Notes under the pieces: model-generated
What the model saw: only the letters and a program-made list of their open reading frames with translations
What the model was told of the DNA's origin: nothing
Databases searched by the model: none
Shown: positions 56,399-64,000 of the stretch, piece after piece
Layout: each line of letters opens with the position of its first letter
Numbering within the stretch: position 1 is the stretch's first letter
DNA from: Chondromyces crocatus
Lineage (GTDB): Bacteria > Myxococcota_A > Polyangia > Polyangiales > Polyangiaceae
Direction: 5' to 3'
DNA: 64,000 bases
Assembly: GCF_001189295.1 (NCBI RefSeq)
Contig: NZ_CP012159.1
Span: forward strand, 4,852,525-4,916,524
Position numbers and translations under genes: made by a program

Positions 56399-56434
56399 GT
56401 CCGCGACGCTGGCGCTCTGCTCGGCGTCGCGGAC
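56399..56434 (+). terminator. 11-bp perfect hairpin after the YcaC-type gene
   Basis: GTCCGCGACGC (56399-56409) pairs perfectly with GCGTCGCGGAC (56424-56434) around a 14-base loop, starting eight bases after the stop codon. There is no T-run, so it is a Rho-aided or stabilising structure rather than a classical intrinsic terminator. Confidence 0.5.
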
Positions 56435-56611
56435 GTTCGCCATGCGGTCGCTCTCGAACGAGCATTCACTCGGTAGACGCGCGTCTTGCTTTCCCGTCTC
56501 CTCGACACTCCATGGGGGAGCGCTCGGCCCGGACGTTCATCGCCCGTTGATCGAGACGGCCGCGTGGTTGACGCCGACCATTCACGCCTCATCCTTGAGA
56601 TGGGGGTCATC

Positions 56612-57010
56612 ATGATATACGGGGCCATTGAACCAGCGACCGGGGTGATTGCTGAACGGCGATACTGCATTGGTCGCACGATCCATACGTCGGAAGTGAC
56701 GTCGTGCATCGTCGTGGTATGTCCGGTCGGCACGAAGCTGATCGGCATCCATCTCTCGATCTTCGGTACGGGGGACGATGACGGGAATGACGCGGCCCCG
56801 TTCAGGGAGGAAGAAGCCGACAGGGTGGGCGAGATCCTGCGTCAGAATGATGCAGATATTTCCAGGGCCAATATCTTCGGTGTGATCGATTGCTGGGACT
56901 CGCAGATCCCCGGATACGACCGGCTGATGGCGGTCCTGCAAAATCCGCCGGAGCATCGCAAGCACTGGAGGTCCGGTACGCTGACCATTACGGCGGCAGA
57001 TCTCACCTGA
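56612..57010 (+). CDS. Possible CheD/CNF-like Cys-His deamidase-fold protein
   Basis: 132 residues from the ATG at 56612 (ATG 56600 and further upstream starts are possible), after GGGGG. A short strand leads to VTSCIVVVC with Cys32, then GTKLIGIHLSIFG with His47. A Gly/Asp loop follows, then a helix EEEADRVGEILRQNDADIS and the strand ANIFGVID. Cys and His on neighbouring strands, 15 residues apart, followed by an amphipathic helix and a strand, recall the CheD and cytotoxic-necrotising-factor deamidase fold. No name can be given with certainty. Codon use is slightly less GC-rich than that of the neighbours. It could be an effector-like or a regulatory deamidase. Confidence 0.6.
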   Translation: MIYGAIEPATGVIAERRYCIGRTIHTSEVTSCIVVVCPVGTKLIGIHLSIFGTGDDDGNDAAPFREEEADRVGEILRQNDADISRANIFGVIDCWDSQIPGYDRLMAVLQNPPEHRKHWRSGTLTITAADLT

Positions 57011-57047
57011 ATCGACCTGGAAGTCGACCGGCGCTCGTCCGGCATCT

Positions 57048-57941
57048 TCAGCCGCGTCGTGCGCGCCGATAGGCGCCCGGCGAGGCGCCGACCATGCGGC
57101 TGAAGACGCGCGTGAAATGGCTCTGCTCGGTGAAGCCCGTGGCGAGCGCGATCTCGGCGAGGCTCGAGGAGCCCTGGACGAGGTGCTGCTGGGCCTGCAG
57201 GATCCGCTCGTTCATTTGCCAGCGATGAGGTGGTGAGCCGGTCGAGGCCTTGAAGGCGCGGCTGAACTGGGACTGGGACAGGCCGGTCATCGTAGCGAGC
57301 TCTTCGAGGCGCACATTGTCCGAGAGGTGGGCACGCAGGTAGTCGGTGACCCGCCGGAGCTGCCATGGCGCCAGGCCGCCGCGCGAGCGCTCCTCGGGTT
57401 GCGGGGTGCCCAGGCGAAGCAGATCGATGAGCAGGGCGAGCGTGAGGCTGTCGCCGTAGAGCGCGCTGTGCTCGTCCGGAGCCTCGCACGCGGCGGTGAG
57501 GAGGGCGCCCAGGTGGACGATGCGGTCGTCGTGGAAGTGGATGCGCGGCGTCTGGATCTTCAAGCGATCCAGATCCTCGCCGAGCACGGCGGGGAGGGCG
57601 GTGAAGTCGAAGTCGAGGCGGACCTCCTTCACATGGCGCAGCCCGTCGGTGTAGCCCCAGAGGGGCATCCCGCCGGGAGAGAAGTTGATGTGCCCAGGCG
57701 CTGCTCGGCGCGACACGAGGGGCTGCTCGCGCTTCAGCCGTGGCTCGACGCGGCCGCCAATCTCATCGAGGACGATGGAGAGGCTGGTCTGCTCCCCGGT
57801 CAGGAGGCTCCACGCCTCGCCGGGCGCGACATGGATCGTCAGCGCGTGGACCGTGACGCCATTCCAGGTCCGGCTGCGGTGTTCGACGGCGGTGACCCCG
57901 TGGGGAGCGCCGATGATGGGTTCACCTGGGAATGTGTTCAC
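57048..57941 (-). CDS. AraC-family transcriptional regulator
   Basis: 297 residues from a GTG at 57941. The N-terminal ~180 residues carry a sensory domain of the cupin-like group (HALTIHVAPGEAWSLLTG, PGHINFSPGGMPLWGY). The C-terminal ~100 residues have the double helix-turn-helix: RVTDYLRAHLSDNVRLEELA, then GLSQSQFSRAFKASTGSPPHRWQ, and SLAEIALATGFTEQSHFTRVFSRMVG followed by SPGAYRR. The effector is unknown. It ends 37 bases from the convergent deamidase-like gene, and its upstream region (57942-58200) also leads into the kinase gene, so it may regulate one of its neighbours. Confidence 0.92.
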   Translation of the reverse strand: MNTFPGEPIIGAPHGVTAVEHRSRTWNGVTVHALTIHVAPGEAWSLLTGEQTSLSIVLDEIGGRVEPRLKREQPLVSRRAAPGHINFSPGGMPLWGYTDGLRHVKEVRLDFDFTALPAVLGEDLDRLKIQTPRIHFHDDRIVHLGALLTAACEAPDEHSALYGDSLTLALLIDLLRLGTPQPEERSRGGLAPWQLRRVTDYLRAHLSDNVRLEELATMTGLSQSQFSRAFKASTGSPPHRWQMNERILQAQQHLVQGSSSLAEIALATGFTEQSHFTRVFSRMVGASPGAYRRARRG

Positions 57942-58200
57942 GCGCGTTCCTCGACCCTGGCCAGCTCATCCGGTGCTGTCCAGCTCACCTGAGCTTGCGC
58001 AGCTTACCCCCATGTCGACCGGCAGCACGGGGGCGTCGGCCGCGCCCGGGGATGCGTGACCGTCGGGAGCGCCAGGGAAGGCGACGGAGCGGGAGAAGGT
58101 GGATTCTTCGGGCTCTCTCCCCTGCCGCGGGCGAGGTGAATGCGGGATGCCTGGGTTTGGCCATCGACGGCCCGGCATCGCGATCTAGGATGCGCCATCT

Positions 58201-60255
58201 ATGGTGCAGGTCGTGGGTGGACAGGGGAGGGGACCCCTTCCGTCGTATCTCGATGAAATCGAGGAGCTGCCGCCGCTCGGTGTGGGCTCGGAGATCCCTT
58301 CCCAGGTGGTGCCCGGGGTGGTCTACCGGGTGGAGCAGGTGGCAGGAGAGGGGGCGATGTCGGTCGCCTACTACGCTCTGCGGGCGGCGCCGGAGGGAGA
58401 GATCCCGGTCGTGCTCAAGGTGCTGCGGCCCTGGTTCGTGCGACGGGGGGGAGGGACAGCGGAGCTGATCGTTTCCAAGGAGGCGGTGGCGCTCGGGAGA
58501 CTGAACGCCCACGTGCCGCCGACGCCATTCGTGGTGCGCTTGCTGGATGCGGGGAGCGCCGTGATGACGATGGCTTCGGGGGAGGGGGTCGCATTGCCCT
58601 GGTTGGTGCTGGAGTACGTCCACGGGGGGGCAGAAGGGACGACGCTGACGCAGCGGGTGGAGCACAGCCTGCGGACGACGGGGGCGGCGTTCGATCCCGG
58701 GCGAGCGGCGCACGCGGTGCAATGTCTGACGGCGGGGCTGTCGGCGGTGCACGCGGTGGGGGTCATTCACCGGGATCTGAAGCCGGACAACGTGCTGTGC
58801 TGCGGGTTCGGGGAGGACGAGATCTTCAAGATCGCCGATTTCGGGGTGGCGCGGCCAGCTGGGTTCAGCGGGACGTTCGGGGGAACGATGCTGGGGACGC
58901 TGGGGTACGCGGCGCCCGAGCTGACGGCGTACGAGCAGCAGGCGCTGGGGCCGGCGTCGGACATCTTCAGTCTGGCGGCGCTCATCTATTACCTGCTGAC
59001 CGGGGAGGAGTACTTCGATGTGCTGAACCCGGGGCAGGCGCTGGCGGCGATGTGCAGCAAGGAGCGGCGTAGCGTGCGGGATGCGCTGGGGCTCTCGCCT
59101 GCGCTGCGGGCGTCGGATGCGGCATGCCGGTCCATCGATTTCGCGCTGGCGGCAGCGACGAGCCACGTGATCGGGAAGCGGCCGCAGCGGGCGGACGCGC
59201 TCTCTGCGATGGTGGTGCCGTGGCTGCGGGACGCGCGTCCGGAAGCGCTGGGCTCGGGGACCGGGGCGGCGCTGCGGCTGGATCGGCTGCGCGCGCGGGA
59301 GGAGATGGCGCAGGTGGCGCCATGGACGTGGACGATGGTGCGGGGGTTCGGGGCGTCAGGGCGAGGGGGCGCGGGGGAGGAGACGCGGGTGGTGCGCAGC
59401 GCGGCATGGGACGGCGATGGGCGCTGCATGGCGGCGACGACGGCAGGGCTGTCGTTCTGGGATGGGTCGGCCTGGGCCGATGTGGACACGAGCGGGTTGC
59501 CCGATCCTGCTGGGGTGCGGTTGACGCGGCGGGTGGGAGCCGGGCGGTGGTTGGTGGTGGCGGACGACGCGATCTTCGCGACGTACACGCCAGAGGGGCT
59601 GGGAGAGCTGCGGCACCTCGGGGGGATGCGGACGCGGTTCGAGCTGATGAGCGGTGACTTCGAGGATCTGGCGGTGCTGGTGGGGCAGGCGCCAGGAGAA
59701 GAGCCGATGCTGTGCGCGCTGAGCGGGAAGCGCTGGCTCAAGCCGTTGCCGCTGAAGGGGGTGGCGGTGGTGATGGCCATGGCGCGGGTGGACGACACGC
59801 ACTGGCTGGTGGCAGGTCGCGGGGTGGACGGACGGGGGGTCGTGGTGCTGTACGCGCCGCTGGACTGGGAGGTGCGTCCGCTGGCAGCGCCCGGGGTGAG
59901 GGCGTTTCTCGCGTGCGCAGGGAGGCACGAGCTGGGGCTGGGCCTCTCGACGGGCGCGGAGGGCGCGGCGCTGTGGTTCCGGGACGGGGCGACGGTGACG
60001 GAGCTGGTGGAGGTGGGGCGGGACATCTCGGCGGTGGCGCTCGACGCGATGGGGCGCGGGTGGGCAGCGAGCGCAGGGCGGATCTGGGTGCATCGCGACC
60101 AGGGGGAGGGGGGCGGGAGTCAGCCTGGGCGCTGGGGCTGCATCTGGCGGGACGAGGCGTGGACCGCGCCGATCGTCTCGCTGTTCACTGACCTGGGGAC
60201 GGTGATCGCGATGACGGCGGACGGAGGGATCATCGAGGGGCGGGCGCAGCGTTGA
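58201..60255 (+). CDS. Ser/Thr protein kinase with C-terminal beta-propeller
   Basis: 684 residues. The kinase domain covers about 40-345: a degenerate glycine loop VAGEGAMSVAYYALR, the lysine in VVLKVLRPW, HRDLKPDNVL, IADFGVARP, and YAAPELTA. No transmembrane helix is evident, so it should be cytoplasmic, unlike the kinase at 9735. From about 390 to the end, hydrophobic strands separated by D/G/W turns (AAWDGDGRCMAATTAGLSFWDG, VALDAMGRGWAASAGRIWVH) make a propeller of some six blades, probably for binding a partner or substrate. The region before the start codon has no clear ribosome binding site. Confidence 0.9.
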   Translation: MVQVVGGQGRGPLPSYLDEIEELPPLGVGSEIPSQVVPGVVYRVEQVAGEGAMSVAYYALRAAPEGEIPVVLKVLRPWFVRRGGGTAELIVSKEAVALGRLNAHVPPTPFVVRLLDAGSAVMTMASGEGVALPWLVLEYVHGGAEGTTLTQRVEHSLRTTGAAFDPGRAAHAVQCLTAGLSAVHAVGVIHRDLKPDNVLCCGFGEDEIFKIADFGVARPAGFSGTFGGTMLGTLGYAAPELTAYEQQALGPASDIFSLAALIYYLLTGEEYFDVLNPGQALAAMCSKERRSVRDALGLSPALRASDAACRSIDFALAAATSHVIGKRPQRADALSAMVVPWLRDARPEALGSGTGAALRLDRLRAREEMAQVAPWTWTMVRGFGASGRGGAGEETRVVRSAAWDGDGRCMAATTAGLSFWDGSAWADVDTSGLPDPAGVRLTRRVGAGRWLVVADDAIFATYTPEGLGELRHLGGMRTRFELMSGDFEDLAVLVGQAPGEEPMLCALSGKRWLKPLPLKGVAVVMAMARVDDTHWLVAGRGVDGRGVVVLYAPLDWEVRPLAAPGVRAFLACAGRHELGLGLSTGAEGAALWFRDGATVTELVEVGRDISAVALDAMGRGWAASAGRIWVHRDQGEGGGSQPGRWGCIWRDEAWTAPIVSLFTDLGTVIAMTADGGIIEGRAQR

Positions 60256-60438
60256 GCGTCGGCTGGCGGGGTGTCATGTGATCCCGTCGGTGGCGAGGTG
60301 AGGGGGCTCATGCACACCTGCCAGAGCGTCGCGCTGCACAGTTCAGCGCCCTTGCAACCGAGTTCGTGGCGCGGTTAAGGGTAGCGGGCTGGCCGCTTGG
60401 CGCGGCTGGTGAGCGGTGGAACCAAGGAGGAGCGACGC

Positions 60439-61551
60439 ATGGATAGCCGCGCAGCCGTTGCCTACAAGGCGGGCGAGAAGTTGACCATCGAGACCGTGCA
60501 GGTCGAGGGGCCTCGCGCAGGGGAGGTGATGGTCGAGATCAAGGCCACCGGCGTGTGCCACACCGACGAGTTCACGCGGTCTGGCGCGGATCCCGAGGGG
60601 CTGTTCCCCTGCATCCTCGGGCACGAGGGTGCTGGCGTGGTCGTCGACGTGGGGCCCGGCGTGACGAGCGTCAAGAAGGGCGACCACGTGGTGCCGCTCT
60701 ACACGCCGGAGTGCAGGCAGTGCAAGTCGTGCCTGAGCCGGAAGACGAACCTCTGCACGGCGATCCGCGCGACGCAGGGGCAAGGGCTGATGCCCGACAA
60801 GAGCAGCCGGTTCAAGCTCGGGAACGAGTCGGTGAAGCACTACATGGGGTGCTCGACCTTCTCGAACTTCACGGTGCTGCCGGAGATCGCGGTGGCGAAG
60901 ATCCGGGAGGACGCGCCGTTCGACAAGGTCTGCTACATCGGCTGCGGGGTGACGACGGGCATCGGGGCGGTGATCAACACCGCGAAGGTGCAGCCCGGCG
61001 ACAACGTGGTGGTGTTCGGGCTCGGCGGGATCGGGCTGAACGTGATCCAGGGTGCGCGGATGGCGGGCGCCGACAAGATCGTGGGCGTGGACCTGAACCC
61101 GAAGCGGAAGGCGCTCGCCGAGAAGTTCGGGCTGACGCACTTCGTGAACCCCTCGGACATGCCCGAGAACGAGCTGGTGCCCTACCTGGTGAACCTGACC
61201 GATGGAGGCGCGGACTACAGCTTCGAGTGCGTGGGCAGCGTGAAGGTGATGCGCCAGGCGCTGGAATGCTGCCACCGGGGCTGGGGGACGAGCGTGATCA
61301 TCGGGGTGGCCGGCGCGGGGCAGGAGATCTCGACGCGGCCGTTCCAGCTCGTGACGGGCCGGGTATGGAAGGGGTCGGCGTTCGGTGGGGCGCGGGGCCG
61401 CACGGATGTGCCGAAGATCGTCGACTGGTACATGGAGAAGAAGATCATCATCGATGATCTGATCACCCACACGATGCCGCTCGATCAGATCAACCACGCG
61501 CTGGATCTGATGCACGCGGGGGAGTCGATCCGGAGCGTGGTGGTCTTCTAG
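60439..61551 (+). CDS. frmA: S-(hydroxymethyl)glutathione dehydrogenase / class III alcohol dehydrogenase
   Basis: 370 residues from the ATG at 60439, eight bases after AAGGAGG. Catalytic Zn ligands stand in GVCHTDE, GHEGAG and the later Cys. The structural Zn site is CRQCKSC...C near residue 95. The NAD-binding [18 protein letters not shown] is intact. [19 protein letters not shown] is characteristic of the class III enzymes that oxidise S-hydroxymethyl-glutathione (formaldehyde detoxification) and reduce nitrosoglutathione. The partner S-formylglutathione hydrolase gene is not next to it. A strong terminator follows. Function is assigned by family; whether the organism uses glutathione is not shown here. 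Confidence 0.93.
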   Translation: MDSRAAVAYKAGEKLTIETVQVEGPRAGEVMVEIKATGVCHTDEFTRSGADPEGLFPCILGHEGAGVVVDVGPGVTSVKKGDHVVPLYTPECRQCKSCLSRKTNLCTAIRATQGQGLMPDKSSRFKLGNESVKHYMGCSTFSNFTVLPEIAVAKIREDAPFDKVCYIGCGVTTGIGAVINTAKVQPGDNVVVFGLGGIGLNVIQGARMAGADKIVGVDLNPKRKALAEKFGLTHFVNPSDMPENELVPYLVNLTDGGADYSFECVGSVKVMRQALECCHRGWGTSVIIGVAGAGQEISTRPFQLVTGRVWKGSAFGGARGRTDVPKIVDWYMEKKIIIDDLITHTMPLDQINHALDLMHAGESIRSVVVF

Positions 61552-61616
61552 TCTCGAGCCGGTTGCCCATGCTCCCCGCTGCGAGGCGGCGTGCTGGCAG
61601 GGGTGCTGCGAGAAGG

Positions 61617-61648
61617 ACGAGGGAGCGAAGGCTCCCTCGTTCGGTTTT
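61617..61648 (+). terminator. Rho-independent terminator after the class III dehydrogenase gene
   Basis: ACGAGGGAGC (61617-61626) pairs perfectly with GCTCCCTCGT (61631-61640) around a GAAG loop and is followed by TCGGTTTT. It lies 65 bases after the stop codon. It probably also serves the convergent membrane-protein gene ending at 61688. Confidence 0.8.
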
Positions 61649-61687
61649 GTGCAACGGCGGCGTGCTTGCCGGGTTGGTCGAGGTGCG

Positions 61688-62734
61688 TCAGCGGGAGCCG
61701 GTGCGGCGGCGTCCGAGGAAGAAGCCGAGGAGCAGCGCCGAGAAGGCGCCATACGAGAGCGAGGCGGAGCGTGACGCCGGCGGAGTGGCTTTGCGGGGAG
61801 ACCCGGAGAGATCCGACGTGGAACCGGTCTCGCCTTCGGCCTTCGACAGGGCGGCGTCGATGGGGCCGTCGGGGGACGTCTTCGCGGGTTTGCCGTCTTT
61901 CTTCTCGCCCTTGCGCTCGGCGAGGGCGTTGATCTCGGCGCCGAGGAGGATGGCGAGGCACGAGATCCACATCCACATGAGCATCACGATGACGCCGCCG
62001 AGCGCGCCGTAGGTGACCTCGTAGCTACCGAAGTTGGTGACGTAGGTGGAGAAGCCGACCGAGGCGATGAGCCAGAGGAGGACGGCGACCACCGAGCCCG
62101 GGGTGAACAGGTGGAAGCGGTGTTTCCGGTTCGGGAGGACCTGGTAGAGCATCGCCAGCACGAACATCATCAGCAGCGCGGCGACGGGGAGGCGGAGGAG
62201 GAGAAACAAGGGGTTGAGGCCACCCAGGCCGAAGAAGTTGACGATGGCGGGGGTGACGATGGCAATGAGCGCCGCGACGAGCGCGAGCAGGGCAGCGCCG
62301 AAAGTGACGCCGATGCCGAGGAGCCTCACCTTCCACCAGGGGCGCGTCTCGGTGACGTCGTAAGCCGCGTTGAGGGCACGCGAGAGGGCGGCGATCCCGC
62401 TGGAGGCAGCCCAGAGAGCGGCGACACCGCCGAGGGTGAGGAGGCCAGGGCTGCCACCATGTCCCAGGGCGTCGAGGCGTTCGCTGAGGATGTCGGCGAC
62501 CGCGACGGGGGCGACGGAATAGAGCTGGGCGATGAGCTCCGCGGTCTCGTTGGGGTCGAGGAGGAGGCTCGTGAGCGCGACGAGGAACAGAAGGAAGGGG
62601 AAGATGGCAAGGACCCCCGAGAACGTGAGCGCGGCGGCGACGTCCTCGACGTTGTCCGCGTCCCACTCGTGGTAGAGCGCGGCCAGGTATTTCTTGGTGG
62701 AAGCCCAGGTAACGTTCCTTCCCAGCAAGCGCAC
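61688..62734 (-). CDS. YihY/BrkB-family inner-membrane protein
   Basis: 348 residues from the GTG at 62734, chosen because GGAGGT stands six bases before it. An ATG at 62794 would add 20 residues, and the frame is open still further. Six hydrophobic segments are visible: AAALTFSGVLAIFPFLLFLVAL, GGVAALWAASSGIAAL, LGIGVTFGAALLALVAALIAIV, LRLPVAALLMMFVLAML, VVAVLLWLIASVGF and GGVIVMLMWMWISCLAILLG. The AALTFS...FPFLLF and GAEINA motifs are those of the YihY/BrkB family. A Lys/Ser-rich tail and a last short hydrophobic helix follow. The transported or bound molecule is unknown; the old annotation as ribonuclease BN is wrong for this family. Confidence 0.9.
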   Translation of the reverse strand: MRLLGRNVTWASTKKYLAALYHEWDADNVEDVAAALTFSGVLAIFPFLLFLVALTSLLLDPNETAELIAQLYSVAPVAVADILSERLDALGHGGSPGLLTLGGVAALWAASSGIAALSRALNAAYDVTETRPWWKVRLLGIGVTFGAALLALVAALIAIVTPAIVNFFGLGGLNPLFLLLRLPVAALLMMFVLAMLYQVLPNRKHRFHLFTPGSVVAVLLWLIASVGFSTYVTNFGSYEVTYGALGGVIVMLMWMWISCLAILLGAEINALAERKGEKKDGKPAKTSPDGPIDAALSKAEGETGSTSDLSGSPRKATPPASRSASLSYGAFSALLLGFFLGRRRTGSR

Positions 62735-62837
62735 GTGACGACCTCCCAGACGGGTCCATGGTGCCCGGGGGTGGGACTGTCCAGATGGCGCCATCTTTCT
62801 TTTCAAGCGTGCCGTCTTCGGGCAAAACTCCGCGGTC

Positions 62838-64000
62838 ATGGTGCACGTAACGTCCGTGGTGGGATTGCCGGAGCGCGCGCTGCTCGATGGCGCGCCGGCG
62901 GCGATGGCATGTGATGCGGTCCTGGTGGTGGTGCCTTCGCCGGTGACCGAGCACCTGGAGGGGCTGAGTGAGGCCGTCGCGGGGGCCATCACGGCTGCGG
63001 CGAAGGTCGATGCGGCGCTGTCCGGTCGGTGCGCGCCCGTCGTGCTGGCCGCTCAGGGCGTGCCCGGTGGCCGTGTGGTGGTCGCCCCGATGACGGCGCT
63101 CCAGGAAGACACCGACGATGTGCGGTCGGTCGCCGAGGCGGCCGCGGCCGCGATGGCGCGCGCGGTGGCGGCGGGGGCGCGGCGTCCGTTGCTGTTCGTG
63201 CGGGCGCCTTCGGACAGGCGGTTCGTGCGCGCGCTGGAAGTGGCGACGCTGGCGGCGCTGGGGACGCAGTGGGCGCCGATCGAGGCGCGGGAGTGGGAGA
63301 TGGCGCCCCCTTCGGCGGAGGCGCTGGTGGTGCTGGGGCTCTCGGAGCCGCGGGCGCGAGAACTCGCGGCGATCGAGGTGGGTCGGGCGCTGTGCCGCGA
63401 CATCACGGCGGGAGATCCGGAGCGGATGGCGCCCGTGCGGGTGGCGGAGCTGTGCGAGGTGGCCTTCGCGCGCACGGGGGTGCTGGTGAAGGTGGAGCGC
63501 AACGTGGAAGACTATCCGCTGCTCAGCGCGGTGGCGCGTGCCTCGCGGGTGGTGGAGCGGCACCGGCCTTGCGTGGTGCGGCTCGACTACCGTCCGCGAG
63601 GGGAGATCAAGCGGACGGTGCTGCTCGCCGGCAAGGGGGTGACGTACGACACGGGCGGGGCCGATCTGAAGACCGATGGGCACATGGCCGGCATGTCGCG
63701 CGACAAGGGCGGCGCTGGCGCGGTGGCCGGGGTGGTGCGCGCGGCGGCGGCGCTCGGGCTGGAAGGTGTGCGGGTGGTGGGGCTGCTCGGGCTGGTGCGC
63801 AACAGCGTGGGCGAGGAGGCCTTCGTCAGCGACGAGGTGATCCGCAGCCGTGCGGGGGTGCGGGTCCGCATCGGCAACACGGACGCCGAGGGGCGGCTGG
63901 TGCTGGCGGATCTGCTGGCGGTGGCGCGCGAGCTGGCCTCGGGCACGGTGAACCCGGTGCTGTTCTCGGTGGCGACGCTGACAGGGCACGTCTACCGCGC
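62838..64000 (+). CDS. pepA: M17 leucyl aminopeptidase (3' end outside the window)
   Basis: The ATG at 62838 starts a frame that runs without a stop to the right edge (387 complete codons), so the C-terminus is missing. The N-terminal ~160 residues are the poorly conserved M17 domain. The catalytic half shows GKGVTYDTGGADLK, then MSRDKGGAGAVAG and NTDAEGRLVLADLL, which hold the metal ligands and the two lysines of the cytosol aminopeptidases. It releases N-terminal amino acids from peptides in the cytoplasm and needs two metal ions. It is divergent from the BrkB-type gene, 103 bases apart. Only the last ~100 residues are expected to be missing. Confidence 0.88.
   Translation, partial: MVHVTSVVGLPERALLDGAPAAMACDAVLVVVPSPVTEHLEGLSEAVAGAITAAAKVDAALSGRCAPVVLAAQGVPGGRVVVAPMTALQEDTDDVRSVAEAAAAAMARAVAAGARRPLLFVRAPSDRRFVRALEVATLAALGTQWAPIEAREWEMAPPSAEALVVLGLSEPRARELAAIEVGRALCRDITAGDPERMAPVRVAELCEVAFARTGVLVKVERNVEDYPLLSAVARASRVVERHRPCVVRLDYRPRGEIKRTVLLAGKGVTYDTGGADLKTDGHMAGMSRDKGGAGAVAGVVRAAAALGLEGVRVVGLLGLVRNSVGEEAFVSDEVIRSRAGVRVRIGNTDAEGRLVLADLLAVARELASGTVNPVLFSVATLTGHVYR

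Noticed and set aside
60345-60380. Promoter boxes TTGCAA / TTAAGG before the class III dehydrogenase gene
   Set aside because: The -10 box is too weak to separate from background in this GC-rich DNA.

Overview
The window reads as chromosome from a high-GC myxobacterium, most likely of the Sorangium/Polyangium/Chondromyces group. The reasons are the strong G/C bias at third codon positions, two large Hanks-type Ser/Thr kinases with sensor-like C-termini, many lipoproteins with a Gly/Ala-rich linker behind the lipobox, Rhs/YD giants, an ECF sigma/FecR pair and frequent GTGA start-stop overlaps. No rRNA, tRNA, CRISPR array, transposase or integrase was recognised. The assignment rests on gene content and style, not on a marker gene.

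Layout. 0-1.1 kb: no convincing gene. 1.1-9.6 kb: a small six-cysteine lipoprotein, then on the minus strand an HSL-type hydrolase, an APH-fold phosphotransferase, a lipoprotein and a broken copy of that lipoprotein; on the plus strand a PLP aminotransferase, a fused salicylyl-CoA 5-hydroxylase/old-yellow-enzyme protein and a small exported protein. 9.7-24.4 kb (minus strand): a kinase-TPR receptor, six consecutive lipoproteins (LamG-like, MopE/SBBP-like, cyanophycinase-like, a conserved unknown, carboxypeptidase-regulatory-like, Cys-rich), then a tight sigma factor > FecR protein > outer-membrane-type protein operon. 24.4-26.7 kb (minus): a coupled unknown gene and two tandem DUF5675-like genes with a fragment of a third copy between them. 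27.0-28.8 kb (plus): a two-gene unit of an OLD/RecF-type ATPase and a possible nuclease. 29.1-29.9 kb: a 199-residue unknown with a good promoter, a leader hairpin and a perfect ribosome binding site.

30.1-46.2 kb is the most unusual region. A 28-copy, 22-bp minisatellite is followed by two near-identical ~2,070-residue Rhs proteins in tandem. Each is built for lipoprotein export and carries NHL propeller repeats, YD repeats and a unique ~100-residue tip after the DPTG motif. Each is followed by small unrelated genes with lower-GC codon use that could encode immunity proteins. In the second Rhs gene the signal peptide lies in a different frame from the rest, with a G7-A-G6 tract near the junction.

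46.2-64 kb: a beta-propeller protein, a small acidic protein, a repeat protein with LRV-like ends, an alpha-2-macroglobulin-like protein without a thioester and with a GspG-like insert, a YcaC-type cysteine hydrolase, a possible CheD/CNF-like Cys-His protein, an AraC regulator, a kinase-propeller protein, class III alcohol dehydrogenase, a YihY/BrkB membrane protein, and an M17 leucyl aminopeptidase cut by the window edge.
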